A DNA stretch of 64,000 bases from Pseudobacteriovorax antillogorgiicola (lineage in GTDB: Bacteria; Bdellovibrionota_B; Oligoflexia; Oligoflexales; Oligoflexaceae): contig NZ_FWZT01000021.1 in the NCBI RefSeq assembly GCF_900177345.1, positions 94,141-158,140 on the forward strand, written 5' to 3'. Below, one piece after another: positions 24,801-31,955 of the stretch (within the stretch, counting starts at the first letter, position 1; each line of letters begins with the position of its first letter). The translations under genes were made by a program, and so were the position numbers. A model generated the notes under the pieces. The model was not told the origin of the DNA. It was given only the letters and a program-made list of their open reading frames with translations, and did no database searches.

Positions 24801-27800
24801 TCGGTTTTACCCTTGCCAACAGCGTTGCCTAGTTCTTTGTTCTTGCCTTCTAACTCAGCAATGCCCCCTTGGAGTTCTCCGATCTTACCCTTGAGCTTGC
24901 CGATTTCACCATTAAGCTTTTGGTTCTCGGTTTTGCCTTTACCCAAAGCGTTACCTAGCTCCGTGTTCTTGCCTTCCAGCTCAGCCATTCCGCCTTCCAG
25001 CTCACCAACCTTACCTTTGAGCTTGCCAATCTCTCCCATCAACTTCTTATTTTCAGTTTGGCCTTTGCCCAAGGCTTTGCCTAATTCAGTGTTCTTGCCT
25101 TGAAGCTCAGCATTAGCTCCTTCCAACTCGCCTACCTTGCCCTTGAGTTTTCCAACATCACCGGCAAGCTTTTGATTCTCTGCCTTGCCTTTGGCAATAT
25201 CACCTTGAGCTTTACCAAGGGCCTTTTTGAGGCTTTCATTCTCAGTTTTAGCCTGGCCATTTTCGGCTTGTAGGTTCTTATTATCAGCTTCAGACTTGGC
25301 CAGTTTGCCAGTAAGGTCTTTAACCTGACCTGCCAAGGACTTAGCCTCCGCTTTGCTCTTACCGAGAGCGGTTTTAAGAGCTTTGTTCTCACCTTCTTGT
25401 GCTTTCATCTTGGCATCTTTTGCCTTGCTTTCTCCTTGGGCCTTAGCTAGCGCTGTTTTCAAAGATTTATTCTCGGATTGTGAATCTTTGGCCTCACCTT
25501 GAGCTTTGGCAAGAGCTTTGCTCAAGCTATCATTTTGCTTTGAAAGCTCGGAATTCTTGGTCTCTTGAGACTTGGCTTCACCCTGCGCTTTGGCGAGGGC
25601 TGTTTTCAAAGACTTGTTTTCAGACTTAGCGTTTTTAGCGTCGTTCTGTGACTTGGCTAGTGCCTTGCTCAAGGACTCATTCGTTTTGCTAAGCTCAGTA
25701 TTCTTGGCCTCGTTTGCCTTGGCCTCACCCTGACTCTTGGCAAGTTTGGTCGTTAAATCCTTGATTTCTTGCTTGGACTGTGTTTGGGCCTGCTGCGATT
25801 TCGCTAGAGCTTTTGTGAGTTGCTGATTCTGTTGTTGAGAATCTTGAATGGTCTTTTCCTGCTGTTTCACCTTAGCTTGAGACTGGGCTACCTGTTGAGT
25901 CAAATCCTTTACTTGTTGCTCCGCTTGAGTTTTCTGCTGGTTTGTTTGGGCCAAAGCCTTAGTGAGCTGCTTATTCTTCTGCTCTTCTTGCTTGGCTTGA
26001 GCTTGGACTTGAGCGACCTTTTTAGTGAGCTCTTTGTTCTGCTCTTGCGCCTCGTTTTTTTCTTGTGTGACCTTGGCAATAGCTTTTGTGAGCTGCTGGT
26101 TTTTCTGCTGTTCTTGAGCGACCTTTTGCTGTTCTTGCTGAACCTTCTGCTCTTGCTGCTTGATCTGGGCTTGAGTCTGGGCCACTTTTTTAGTTAGTTC
26201 TTGATTTTGCTTTTGTGCTTCAGTTTTTTCTTGTGTGACCTTTGCGATGGCTTTTGTGAGCTGCTGGTTTTTCTGTTGTTCCTGAGCGACCCTTTGTTGC
26301 TCTTGCTGTACCTTCTGCTCTTGCTGCTTGATCTGGGCTTGAGTCTGGGCCACTTTTTTAGTTAGTTCTTGGTTTTGTTTTTTTGCCTCAGTGTTTTCTT
26401 GTGTGACCTTGGCAATAGCTTTTGTGAGCTGCTGGTTTTTCTGCTGTTCTTGAGCGACCTTTTGCTGTTCTTGCTGTACCTTCTGCTCTTGTTGTTTAAC
26501 TTGTGCCTGGGTCTGCGCGATTTTTTTAGTTAGTTCTTGGTTTTGTTTTTTTGCCTCAGTGTTTTCTTGTGTGACCTTGGCAATAGCTTTTGTGAGCTGC
26601 TGGTTTTTCTGCTGTTCTTGAGCGACCTTTTGCTGTTCTTGCTGTACCTTCTGCTCTTGTTGTTTAACTTGTGCCTGGGTCTGCGCGATTTTTTTAGTTA
26701 GTTCTTGGTTTTGTTTTTTTGCCTCAGTGTTTTCTTGTGTGACCTTGGCAATAGCTTTTGTGAGCTGCTGGTTTTTCTGCTGTTCTTGAGCGACCTTTTG
26801 CTGTTCTTGCTGAACCTTCTGTTCTTGTTGTTTAACTTGTGCCTGGGTCTGCGCGATTTTTTTAGTTAGTTCTTGGTTTTGTTTTTTTGCCTCAGTGTTT
26901 TCCTGTGTGACCTTGGCAATAGCTTTTGTGAGCTGCTGGTTTTTCTGCTGTTCTTGGGCGACCCTTTGCTGTTCTTGCTGAACCTTCTGCTCTTGTTGTT
27001 TAACTTGGGCTTGAGTCTGTGCCACCCTTTTAGTTAGTTCTTGGTTTTGTTTTTTTGCCTCAGTGTTTTCTTGTGTGACCTTGGCAATAGCTTTTGTGAT
27101 CTGCTGGTTTTTCTGTTGTTCCTGAGCGACCCTTTGTTGCTCTTGCTGTACCTTCTGCTCTTGTTGTTTAACTTGGGCTTGAGTCTGTGCCACCCTTTTA
27201 GTTAGTTCTTGGTTTTGTTTTTTTGCCTCAGTGTTTTCTTGTGTGACCTTTGCGATAGCTTTTGAAAGCTGCTGGTTTTTCTGCTGTTCTTGAGCGACCT
27301 TTTGCTGTTCTTGCTGAACTTTTTGCTCCTGCTGCTTGATCTGAGCTTGAGTTTTAGCCACCTGCTTGGTAAGGTCTTTAACCTGCTGCTGAACTTGAGT
27401 TTTTTCTTGATTGACCTTTGCGATAGCTTGGGTTAGTTGTTGAGTCTTTTTTTGCTCTTGATCAAGCTTTCTTTTTTCTTGCTCGACAGCTTGCTCCTGC
27501 TGTTTGACCTGAGCCTGGCTTTGGGCCACTTTTTTTGTGAGGTTTTGAACCTGCTTCTGAGTTTTGTCCTTCTCCTGAATAGCTTTTGCTACCGCCTGGT
27601 TGAGTTGCTCGTTTTTCTTCTTCTGTTCTTTGACCGCCACTTCCAAAGCTTTTTTCTGAGCCTCGACAGTTTTGGTTTCTTCTTGCTGTTTTGCTAGCTG
27701 CGCTTGGGTTTGCGCTTGCTTTGTCTGAGTCTTTTTGAGCTGCTCCTGAACTTTCTTAGAATCCTCAGAAAGGTTTTGGACTTTCAGATCAAGGTTTTCA

Positions 27801-29359
27801 ATTTTCTTTTGAGACTCTAGCTGTTCACTTGCCTTTTTGGCTATCTGCTGCTCAAGCTTTTGATTGGATTTCGCAGTTTCTTGTATCTTTTGGTTTAAGT
27901 CTTTAACTTCTTCCTTAAGCTTCGACGATTCAGCATTTTGTTGTGCAAGCTTCGTCTGGATCTGCTTGTTAACTTTTTCCAGATCCTGTACTTCTTTCTG
28001 CTTGTCTTTGATATCCTTAATGTTCTTTTGGATAACCTTCTGTTGATTTTGGTTTGACGAGGTTAGAGTCTTAACCGTCTGGTCAAGTTGCTTATTTTTC
28101 TCTTCTATCTTCTTTAGATCATCTTGCTTTTCTGTGATCTCTTTTTTTAAGTCGTTTTGGTTCTGAGCCAGCTTTACAATGTTTTTCTTGTAGGTGTCGA
28201 TCTCTTCATTTTTCTTCTTGATCGCATCCTCAAGCTTCTCTTGCTCAGTTTTTGTCATCTTTATTTGCTGCTCAAGGGCTTTTGTCTTGGCTTCAGAGCT
28301 AACTTTGACGTCTTTAACCTCAGTCTCAAGTTTCTTGATGTCTTGATCCTTGACTTCAACCTTCTTTTTCTGTTCTCTAATTTCGTCCTGAGACTTAACA
28401 AGAGCTTTCTGAAGAAGTTGCTTCTGGTTATCCTGCTTTTTAATTTCCTCTTCAAGCTTCTTCTTTTCTACCTCGCTTTTATCTTCAGAGTTTTTGAGCG
28501 TTACTTTCAGTTTATCAATCTCTGATTCTTTCTTTTTGATGTTCTCTTGTTTTTCTTTGATTTCCTGCTGGGTTTTCGCCAAAGCTTTTTTGAGCTGCTC
28601 TTGTGTCTTTAGCTCTTCTAAAATTTTTTTGTTTAGACTCAACTCTGTTTGCTGAGCCTTTTCTTTGATATTTTCAACGTTCTTTTCTAGGCTTTTGATG
28701 TTTTCAGTTTGTTTTACAATAGTATCCTGTTTCTCTTTTAGGTCGACTTCTTTCACTTTAACGTCGTTTACAAGCTTCTGCTTATCGCTTTCAGTTTTTT
28801 CAAGAACTTTTTCAAGTTCCTCGTTTTTGATCTTAGCTTCAGCCATCTTCTTTTTGAGGTCTTCGATCCGTTTTGAAATGTCGGTGACTTTGATATCGCG
28901 AACTTTGATTTCTTCTTTCTGCTCAGTGATTTCTTCTTTTTGTTTTTTGATGACATCTTGCGCTTGTTTGATAACCGCTTCGTTTTCATTCTGTTGCTTG
29001 TAGAGCTGTTCGATCGCATCTTCACGCTCTTCTAGAGCAGAAGTGATTTCGCCAATTTGCTTGAGACTCATTTCAAGAAGCTCTTTCTTTTGAGCCATCT
29101 CTTTGAGGTCTTTCTTAGCTTTATCCATGTTCGATTGGTTGGCTTGTTTGGTTGCTTCGGTCAGTTTACCCATGAGGTATTCTTGAGCTTCTTTTTTCTC
29201 CTGCTGAACAGCGAGTTGGGACGCACCCGATTGTAAGATCGAGAAAACGAACATGATTAGAAAGATAACAGCTACCGCCATGAACAAGTCACTATTGGAC
29301 GTCCAGGGATCGTTCTGTTGGTTTTCTTCCTCGTCGCGCCTAGGCCTTCTATCTCGCAA
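21866..29359 (-). CDS. giant MotB-like protein with coiled-coil repeats and OmpA-like domain
   Basis: About 2,497 residues from TTG 29359 (GGAGG five bases upstream; the frame extends 27 bp further without a good start). Order: a short charged N-terminus; WTSNSDLFMAVAVIFLIM, a single TM with the conserved Asp (about residue 24) of MotB/TolR/ExbD; about 2,050 residues of coiled coil, first Lys/Glu/Gln-rich and then Gly-rich; a Gly/Gln/Pro linker near 2100-2150; a second short coil; and an OmpA/MotB peptidoglycan-binding-like domain from about 2290 (YFKNDSYQLSETAKAKL, LSLNRAQQIVEFAF, KSRRVEINF). Known MotB proteins are near 300 residues. The frame is intact for 7.5 kb, which argues for selection. 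Confidence 0.88.
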   Translation of the reverse strand: MRDRRPRRDEEENQQNDPWTSNSDLFMAVAVIFLIMFVFSILQSGASQLAVQQEKKEAQEYLMGKLTEATKQANQSNMDKAKKDLKEMAQKKELLEMSLKQIGEITSALEEREDAIEQLYKQQNENEAVIKQAQDVIKKQKEEITEQKEEIKVRDIKVTDISKRIEDLKKKMAEAKIKNEELEKVLEKTESDKQKLVNDVKVKEVDLKEKQDTIVKQTENIKSLEKNVENIKEKAQQTELSLNKKILEELKTQEQLKKALAKTQQEIKEKQENIKKKESEIDKLKVTLKNSEDKSEVEKKKLEEEIKKQDNQKQLLQKALVKSQDEIREQKKKVEVKDQDIKKLETEVKDVKVSSEAKTKALEQQIKMTKTEQEKLEDAIKKKNEEIDTYKKNIVKLAQNQNDLKKEITEKQDDLKKIEEKNKQLDQTVKTLTSSNQNQQKVIQKNIKDIKDKQKEVQDLEKVNKQIQTKLAQQNAESSKLKEEVKDLNQKIQETAKSNQKLEQQIAKKASEQLESQKKIENLDLKVQNLSEDSKKVQEQLKKTQTKQAQTQAQLAKQQEETKTVEAQKKALEVAVKEQKKKNEQLNQAVAKAIQEKDKTQKQVQNLTKKVAQSQAQVKQQEQAVEQEKRKLDQEQKKTQQLTQAIAKVNQEKTQVQQQVKDLTKQVAKTQAQIKQQEQKVQQEQQKVAQEQQKNQQLSKAIAKVTQENTEAKKQNQELTKRVAQTQAQVKQQEQKVQQEQQRVAQEQQKNQQITKAIAKVTQENTEAKKQNQELTKRVAQTQAQVKQQEQKVQQEQQRVAQEQQKNQQLTKAIAKVTQENTEAKKQNQELTKKIAQTQAQVKQQEQKVQQEQQKVAQEQQKNQQLTKAIAKVTQENTEAKKQNQELTKKIAQTQAQVKQQEQKVQQEQQKVAQEQQKNQQLTKAIAKVTQENTEAKKQNQELTKKIAQTQAQVKQQEQKVQQEQQKVAQEQQKNQQLTKAIAKVTQENTEAKKQNQELTKKVAQTQAQIKQQEQKVQQEQQRVAQEQQKNQQLTKAIAKVTQEKTEAQKQNQELTKKVAQTQAQIKQQEQKVQQEQQKVAQEQQKNQQLTKAIAKVTQEKNEAQEQNKELTKKVAQVQAQAKQEEQKNKQLTKALAQTNQQKTQAEQQVKDLTQQVAQSQAKVKQQEKTIQDSQQQNQQLTKALAKSQQAQTQSKQEIKDLTTKLAKSQGEAKANEAKNTELSKTNESLSKALAKSQNDAKNAKSENKSLKTALAKAQGEAKSQETKNSELSKQNDSLSKALAKAQGEAKDSQSENKSLKTALAKAQGESKAKDAKMKAQEGENKALKTALGKSKAEAKSLAGQVKDLTGKLAKSEADNKNLQAENGQAKTENESLKKALGKAQGDIAKGKAENQKLAGDVGKLKGKVGELEGANAELQGKNTELGKALGKGQTENKKLMGEIGKLKGKVGELEGGMAELEGKNTELGNALGKGKTENQKLNGEIGKLKGKIGELQGGIAELEGKNKELGNAVGKGKTENQKLNGEIGKLKGKIGELQGGIAELEGKNKELGDALGKGKTENQKLNGELGKLKGKIGDLQGGIAELEGKNKELGNALGKGKTENDRLNGEIGKLKGEIGKLKGGLAELKGKNDALGKALGKGKSENDKLAGEVGKLKGQVGKLQGENDKLRGENQGLAEALGQGNSKNQGLAGQVGKLQGQVGELKGQVGKLQGENGRLGKALADGQAENEGLKGALGKAKGELGKAQGELGKAKGQLGQLKGELGKLQGELGKAKGELGKLGQALADGNAENKGLKDALGKAQGQVGQLKGELGKLQGELGKAKGDLGKLGQALADGNAENKGLKSALGKAQGQVAQLKGELGKLQGELGKTKGNNEKLGQALAKGNAENQGLKQALGKAQGENDQLRNEIGKLKGDLAKLQNTKNDLGQALAKGGSTNKTLQDNLGQAQKEIDRMGNEMKRLKDDLDKMKAQNQQLNQTLAQRKDSNETLKGDLGKAMGDAASQKGKLLKALDEMDDLKNQLANANNKIDTLQDQRQQLVAALDKKPTEVTVPQENRFGSSGSLIANFQDQVAALKDQVKNLKDDNQGLRKALTMTTPPPGKGPGQGPGMGQGQGQGLGAGQGQGLGAGQGQGLGAGQGEGQGPGTGAPQQLVSQPSPELINAKKQVADLLEKIRTTKDNLAKAIRQIGKLNDRNNRIAQAFDKGGDQNRQLIERLANTTKAIKTKDKEIDRLAEKIEEQKDVGMKMAAKLRTKDDQIKDVAQTLEGARSAMQRVANERKTIASRIADNLRASGIEVDINPETGNITLRMDESFYFKNDSYQLSETAKAKLSRMIPIYAKSLLGAPDIANRIDGISIAGFASPKYKRKYVDPFTTRGIAYQYNLELSLNRAQQIVEFAFGDEVGNYRYKNKMRALTSVSGKGFMDPVKLQENDRCLKDKWNKFRYEECMCGPYHCKKSRRVEINFVLKDQKDAERHFDIIADKLQNKGPVNVGH
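22905..23060 (-). repeat. Gly/Gln-rich linker with 24-bp repeats
   Basis: Three near-identical copies of a 24-bp unit coding GQGQGLGA, flanked by Gly-Pro stretches. It separates the long coil from the short pre-OmpA coil of the giant protein. Confidence 0.8.
23640..24190 (-). repeat. 147-bp repeats coding 49 residues each
   Basis: Near 23680, 23827 and 23974 the same pattern returns after 147 bp, and a longer spacer follows to about 24163. Units contain LGQALADGNAENKGLK and KLQGELGKAKG, that is seven Gly-rich heptads. Confidence 0.8.
24400..25190 (-). repeat. 126-bp tandem repeats coding 42 residues each
   Basis: About seven register positions 126 bp apart (near 24405, 24531, 24657, 24783, 24909, 25035 and 25161). 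Units carry KTENQKLNGEIGKLKGK and a Glu-rich tail with ELEGKN, that is six heptads of Gly-rich coiled coil. Confidence 0.88.
26010..27350 (-). repeat. eight 168-bp tandem repeats coding 56 residues each
   Basis: Eight copies in exact register of 168 bp, for example the segment GTGTGACCTT at 26065 and its counterpart at 27241 (1176 = 7 x 168). Each codes for 56 residues containing KAIAKVTQE, that is eight heptads, with few differences among central copies. It lies in the first coiled-coil third of the giant protein. Confidence 0.92.
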
Positions 29360-29577
29360 AGCTTCCTCCAGTTTGCCACTAGGCAAAGGTTACCCATTGG
29401 GCGAATTCGCTTTAGGGGCCAATCGGCTAAGGCTCTAAAAAGTTAAAATAAAATAACAAGGCTTGAAAAAAGTAAGAAATTCGGAAAGATCCCCTATGGC
29501 TAGGGACTTAGTTTTCTTGAGGAAATGTGTAGAGAATCGAAAAAATTGCTTTTGGGATAATTTCGGAGTGGTGTTAG

Positions 29578-30567
29578 CTATGAGCAGCACGACGCGGACA
29601 CCCGCTTTTTGGAGCCATCTTTAGTCGCATAGCAGTAGTTCTTTGGCGTCCAGTAGGGCTTCAAACCGCAGGTTGAAGGCAAGTTTGGATTGTTAGGCAT
29701 AGGTTTCGATGGTGCTGTTGAAGGAGGCTCTTGGCTAGCAAAGTTCAGCTGCAATTCAATGGGGTAGTGGTCAGAAACTTTCTTGGCTGCCGCTAAACTT
29801 AAGTTGTAGGCCTCTTGGTAATCGAAAACTGCAGCCTTGCTCACTTTAGGGCTTAGCGCCTCGGTGGTAATGAATCGGTCATAGGCACAGTGCGTTGCAG
29901 AGACTGTCGTGTCCTGATGGTCTTCGATCCAAACTTTAATCTTGTGATCGATCATGGAAAAGCCTAGGGATTCAGGGTTAAAGTAATCGCAGTCGGCATT
30001 TAGATCGCCCATGACCAAGATAGCGTTCATGCTGTGTTGGTCCTTCACATAGGAAACCACGTCTCCGAGCGCTCGTAGCTCCTGCTCCACATCATCGGGC
30101 TTCACGTGGATTCCAATTGTTGCAAAGCGAAACGCCCCGGGGGTTTGCCAAATGGCAATATAAGGTTCTCGCTCAAACCGATCATCCCAGTCTTGATACA
30201 CTTCGCTGTGAATGAGTTTAATCCGATCATCGTTGTAAAGGTAAGCATATTGCTCCCGAGAACTCGTTCGGCCCAAGGCTTTGCTCACTGTGATCTGATA
30301 TTTGTGGCTATTGAAGCGATTGGTCTGTTCTTGGAGCTTGTAAATTGCCTCGTCCGTGTTGTCGCGAATTTCTTGAATAAACGTGAGATCGTTGCGGTTC
30401 AAAATGTTTGTCAGATGCTCCATGACGTGAGACTTGCTCACTTTGGAACGGCCCAGGACCTGGATGTTGAAGGCAGACAGATGAAGACTGTTAGAGGCAA
30501 TCGCAAATTCAGGTGAGGGCAAAGTTGCAAAAATAGCAATAAGCAGAGCGGCAGCGATTTTCTTCAT
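29578..30567 (-). CDS. secreted endonuclease/exonuclease/phosphatase-family (DNase I-like) protein
   Basis: ATG 30567 gives 329 residues with a signal peptide (MKKIAAALLIAIFATLPSPE). The EEP fold marks are present: SAFNIQVLG, IQEIRD, a metal/catalytic site in VMGDLNADCDY, and SDHYPIELQL at the end. The family cleaves DNA phosphodiesters or related phosphates with Mg/Ca. The C-terminal tail after residue 285 is Pro-rich and ends in a Cys-containing segment. A secreted nuclease would fit DNA scavenging from lysed cells; that is an inference. It stands alone. Confidence 0.85.
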   Translation of the reverse strand: MKKIAAALLIAIFATLPSPEFAIASNSLHLSAFNIQVLGRSKVSKSHVMEHLTNILNRNDLTFIQEIRDNTDEAIYKLQEQTNRFNSHKYQITVSKALGRTSSREQYAYLYNDDRIKLIHSEVYQDWDDRFEREPYIAIWQTPGAFRFATIGIHVKPDDVEQELRALGDVVSYVKDQHSMNAILVMGDLNADCDYFNPESLGFSMIDHKIKVWIEDHQDTTVSATHCAYDRFITTEALSPKVSKAAVFDYQEAYNLSLAAAKKVSDHYPIELQLNFASQEPPSTAPSKPMPNNPNLPSTCGLKPYWTPKNYCYATKDGSKKRVSASCCS

Positions 30568-31003
30568 AAAAACCCCAGTTGAGTCGAAAGCTGGCCTCAT
30601 AGATGCCGGAAATTATTCTCTTGGGCAAGGACATATTAGTAAAGATTTTATAATGCTTATCCAAAATTTAGATATCCCTTTTGGGTTAAATTTAGATCTA
30701 ATTAACTGATAAAATTGAAATATATCCTTGTGGCGTGGTGAAAGGGGGCTTTACAAGATCTTAAAAATATAATTGCAAGTGACTTCTTTTCAAGCTCGCT
30801 CAATTTTAACTTAGTAAATATGTAATAGAAAATTGGCTCGCATATCAAATGGAGTGCGTGTGAGCCTTGACTAGAAAATATCGAATCTCATAACAAGCCG
30901 ATTTTTTTGTCTTTTATGGAAGCTCGTTAAGGTTTCCTTAAGAAGTGCCGATAGGCGGATAGGCACTTGTTGCCTGGGACCAAATACTTTAGAGGAATCA
31001 GCC
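30568..31003. other. 436-bp AT-rich divergent region
   Basis: No gene. It lies between the nuclease and the poly-Cys lipoprotein. A 7-bp perfect hairpin AAGTGCC (30943-30949) / GGCACTT (30962-30968) lies just ahead of the lipoprotein start, within its leader. TTGACT at 30867 is a possible -35 with a poor -10. Confidence 0.4.
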
Positions 31004-31756
31004 GTGAAACGATTGTTAATACTCGTATCCATAATTGGGTCGTTGAGTGCTTGCCGTGCATCATTCCAAAGTACCGACGAATCTTCTGCCCTTAGCGCCG
31101 AAGCAGTTCCTGAAGAGGAAGGTAAAGGTACTGAAGACCTCGGTTCAGGTGGTCCAGACGAATTTCCAACGTTACCAGATGATAAAGGTGTGATCGACGA
31201 CGATGGCTCCAATGATAACGACGGAGTTAAGATAACGATCACCATCCCATTTGGCCCAGGGGAAGACGATAACTGCCCTTACGGCGGTGAAAAAACTATT
31301 GTCGGCATCGATAAAAACGGCGACGGACAAATCTCGGAAGACGAGGTGATCGAAGTTTCTTACGAATGCCTCGACAAGCCGAAAGACGATAAAAATTGCT
31401 GCTGTTGCTGCTGCTACTGGACAGACGGCAAGGCGAGCACTAGTTCTAGCTCTGATAATAAAACATGTTGCTGTGCCGAATCGGGTTACAGTGCTTCGGG
31501 AAGCAAGTCAGGGGATGATACAGCTAAGTGCTGCTACTGCTGTGATGACAAGGGTTCTTACACAGCTCAAGGAGGCGATGATAAAGCCTATCAATGTTGC
31601 GATTGCTGCAAGTCGGGCTACACGACTTCAGGGTCGCATTCTGGGGATAAACCAAACTGCTGTTGCTGCTGCTGTAAAGACCATTCTTACAGTACATCAG
31701 GATCACATGATAATCCTTCACAAAGTGATGGTTGCCAGTGCTCTTGCCCCAAGTAA
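31004..31756 (+). CDS. poly-cysteine lipoprotein with calcium-loop domain
   Basis: A 250-residue lipoprotein (lipobox GSLSAC, GTG start after AGAGGAA). An acidic linker leads to CPYGGEKTIVGIDKNGDGQ, followed by ISEDEV and YEC: a Cys-bracketed module with a canonical 12-residue EF-hand-type loop, similar to repeats seen in other deltaproteobacterial lipoproteins. Then five Cys clusters alternate with Gly/Ser/Asp spacers: two runs of six consecutive Cys (CCCCCC), plus CCC, CCYCC and CCDCC. The total of about 35 Cys in 120 residues is extreme for an exported protein. Possible roles are metal binding, covalent cross-linking or adhesion; none is established. I do not recognise the family. Confidence 0.85.
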   Translation: MKRLLILVSIIGSLSACRASFQSTDESSALSAEAVPEEEGKGTEDLGSGGPDEFPTLPDDKGVIDDDGSNDNDGVKITITIPFGPGEDDNCPYGGEKTIVGIDKNGDGQISEDEVIEVSYECLDKPKDDKNCCCCCCYWTDGKASTSSSSDNKTCCCAESGYSASGSKSGDDTAKCCYCCDDKGSYTAQGGDDKAYQCCDCCKSGYTTSGSHSGDKPNCCCCCCKDHSYSTSGSHDNPSQSDGCQCSCPK

Positions 31757-31770
31757 TTCAATAAGACAAG

Positions 31771-31805
31771 GGAGCCTCTTAGTACGTAGGGGCCCTCTCC
31801 TTTCT
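31771..31805 (+). terminator. probable terminator after poly-Cys lipoprotein
   Basis: GGAG/CTCC outer and CCTCT/AGGGG inner stems, then TTTCTT. Not ideal, because of a 4-nt bulge. Confidence 0.4.
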
Positions 31806-31955
31806 TACCTCGCCCCACCTAAGTTTTGAATTTTCACCAATTTTTCTGAATAAGTTCGTAAGACTTCTTAGGTTGTAAACCTTTCGTCTTGGTAATTAAA
31901 TTCCAAGGTATAAGGACCGAATCTATTTTCAACGGTAAAAAACTGGGGAAGCTCT

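Noticed and set aside
23640..27350. Non-coding satellite or CRISPR interpretation of the 126-168-bp repeats
   Set aside because: The repeats are contiguous, a multiple of 21 bp, and stay open in one frame over the full array.
22740..29025. Many long plus-strand frames and alternate frames within the giant gene, rich in Leu/Phe or Ser/Pro
   Set aside because: They are shadows of a Lys/Glu/Gln-rich repeat gene; codon bias and repeat structure fit only the minus-strand frame.
20497..29359. Zorya defence system (ZorAB)
   Set aside because: The channel subunit has no long cytoplasmic tail, the coil is on the MotB-like protein, and no ZorC/ZorD or ZorE genes are beside it. The fold relation is kept, the name is not.
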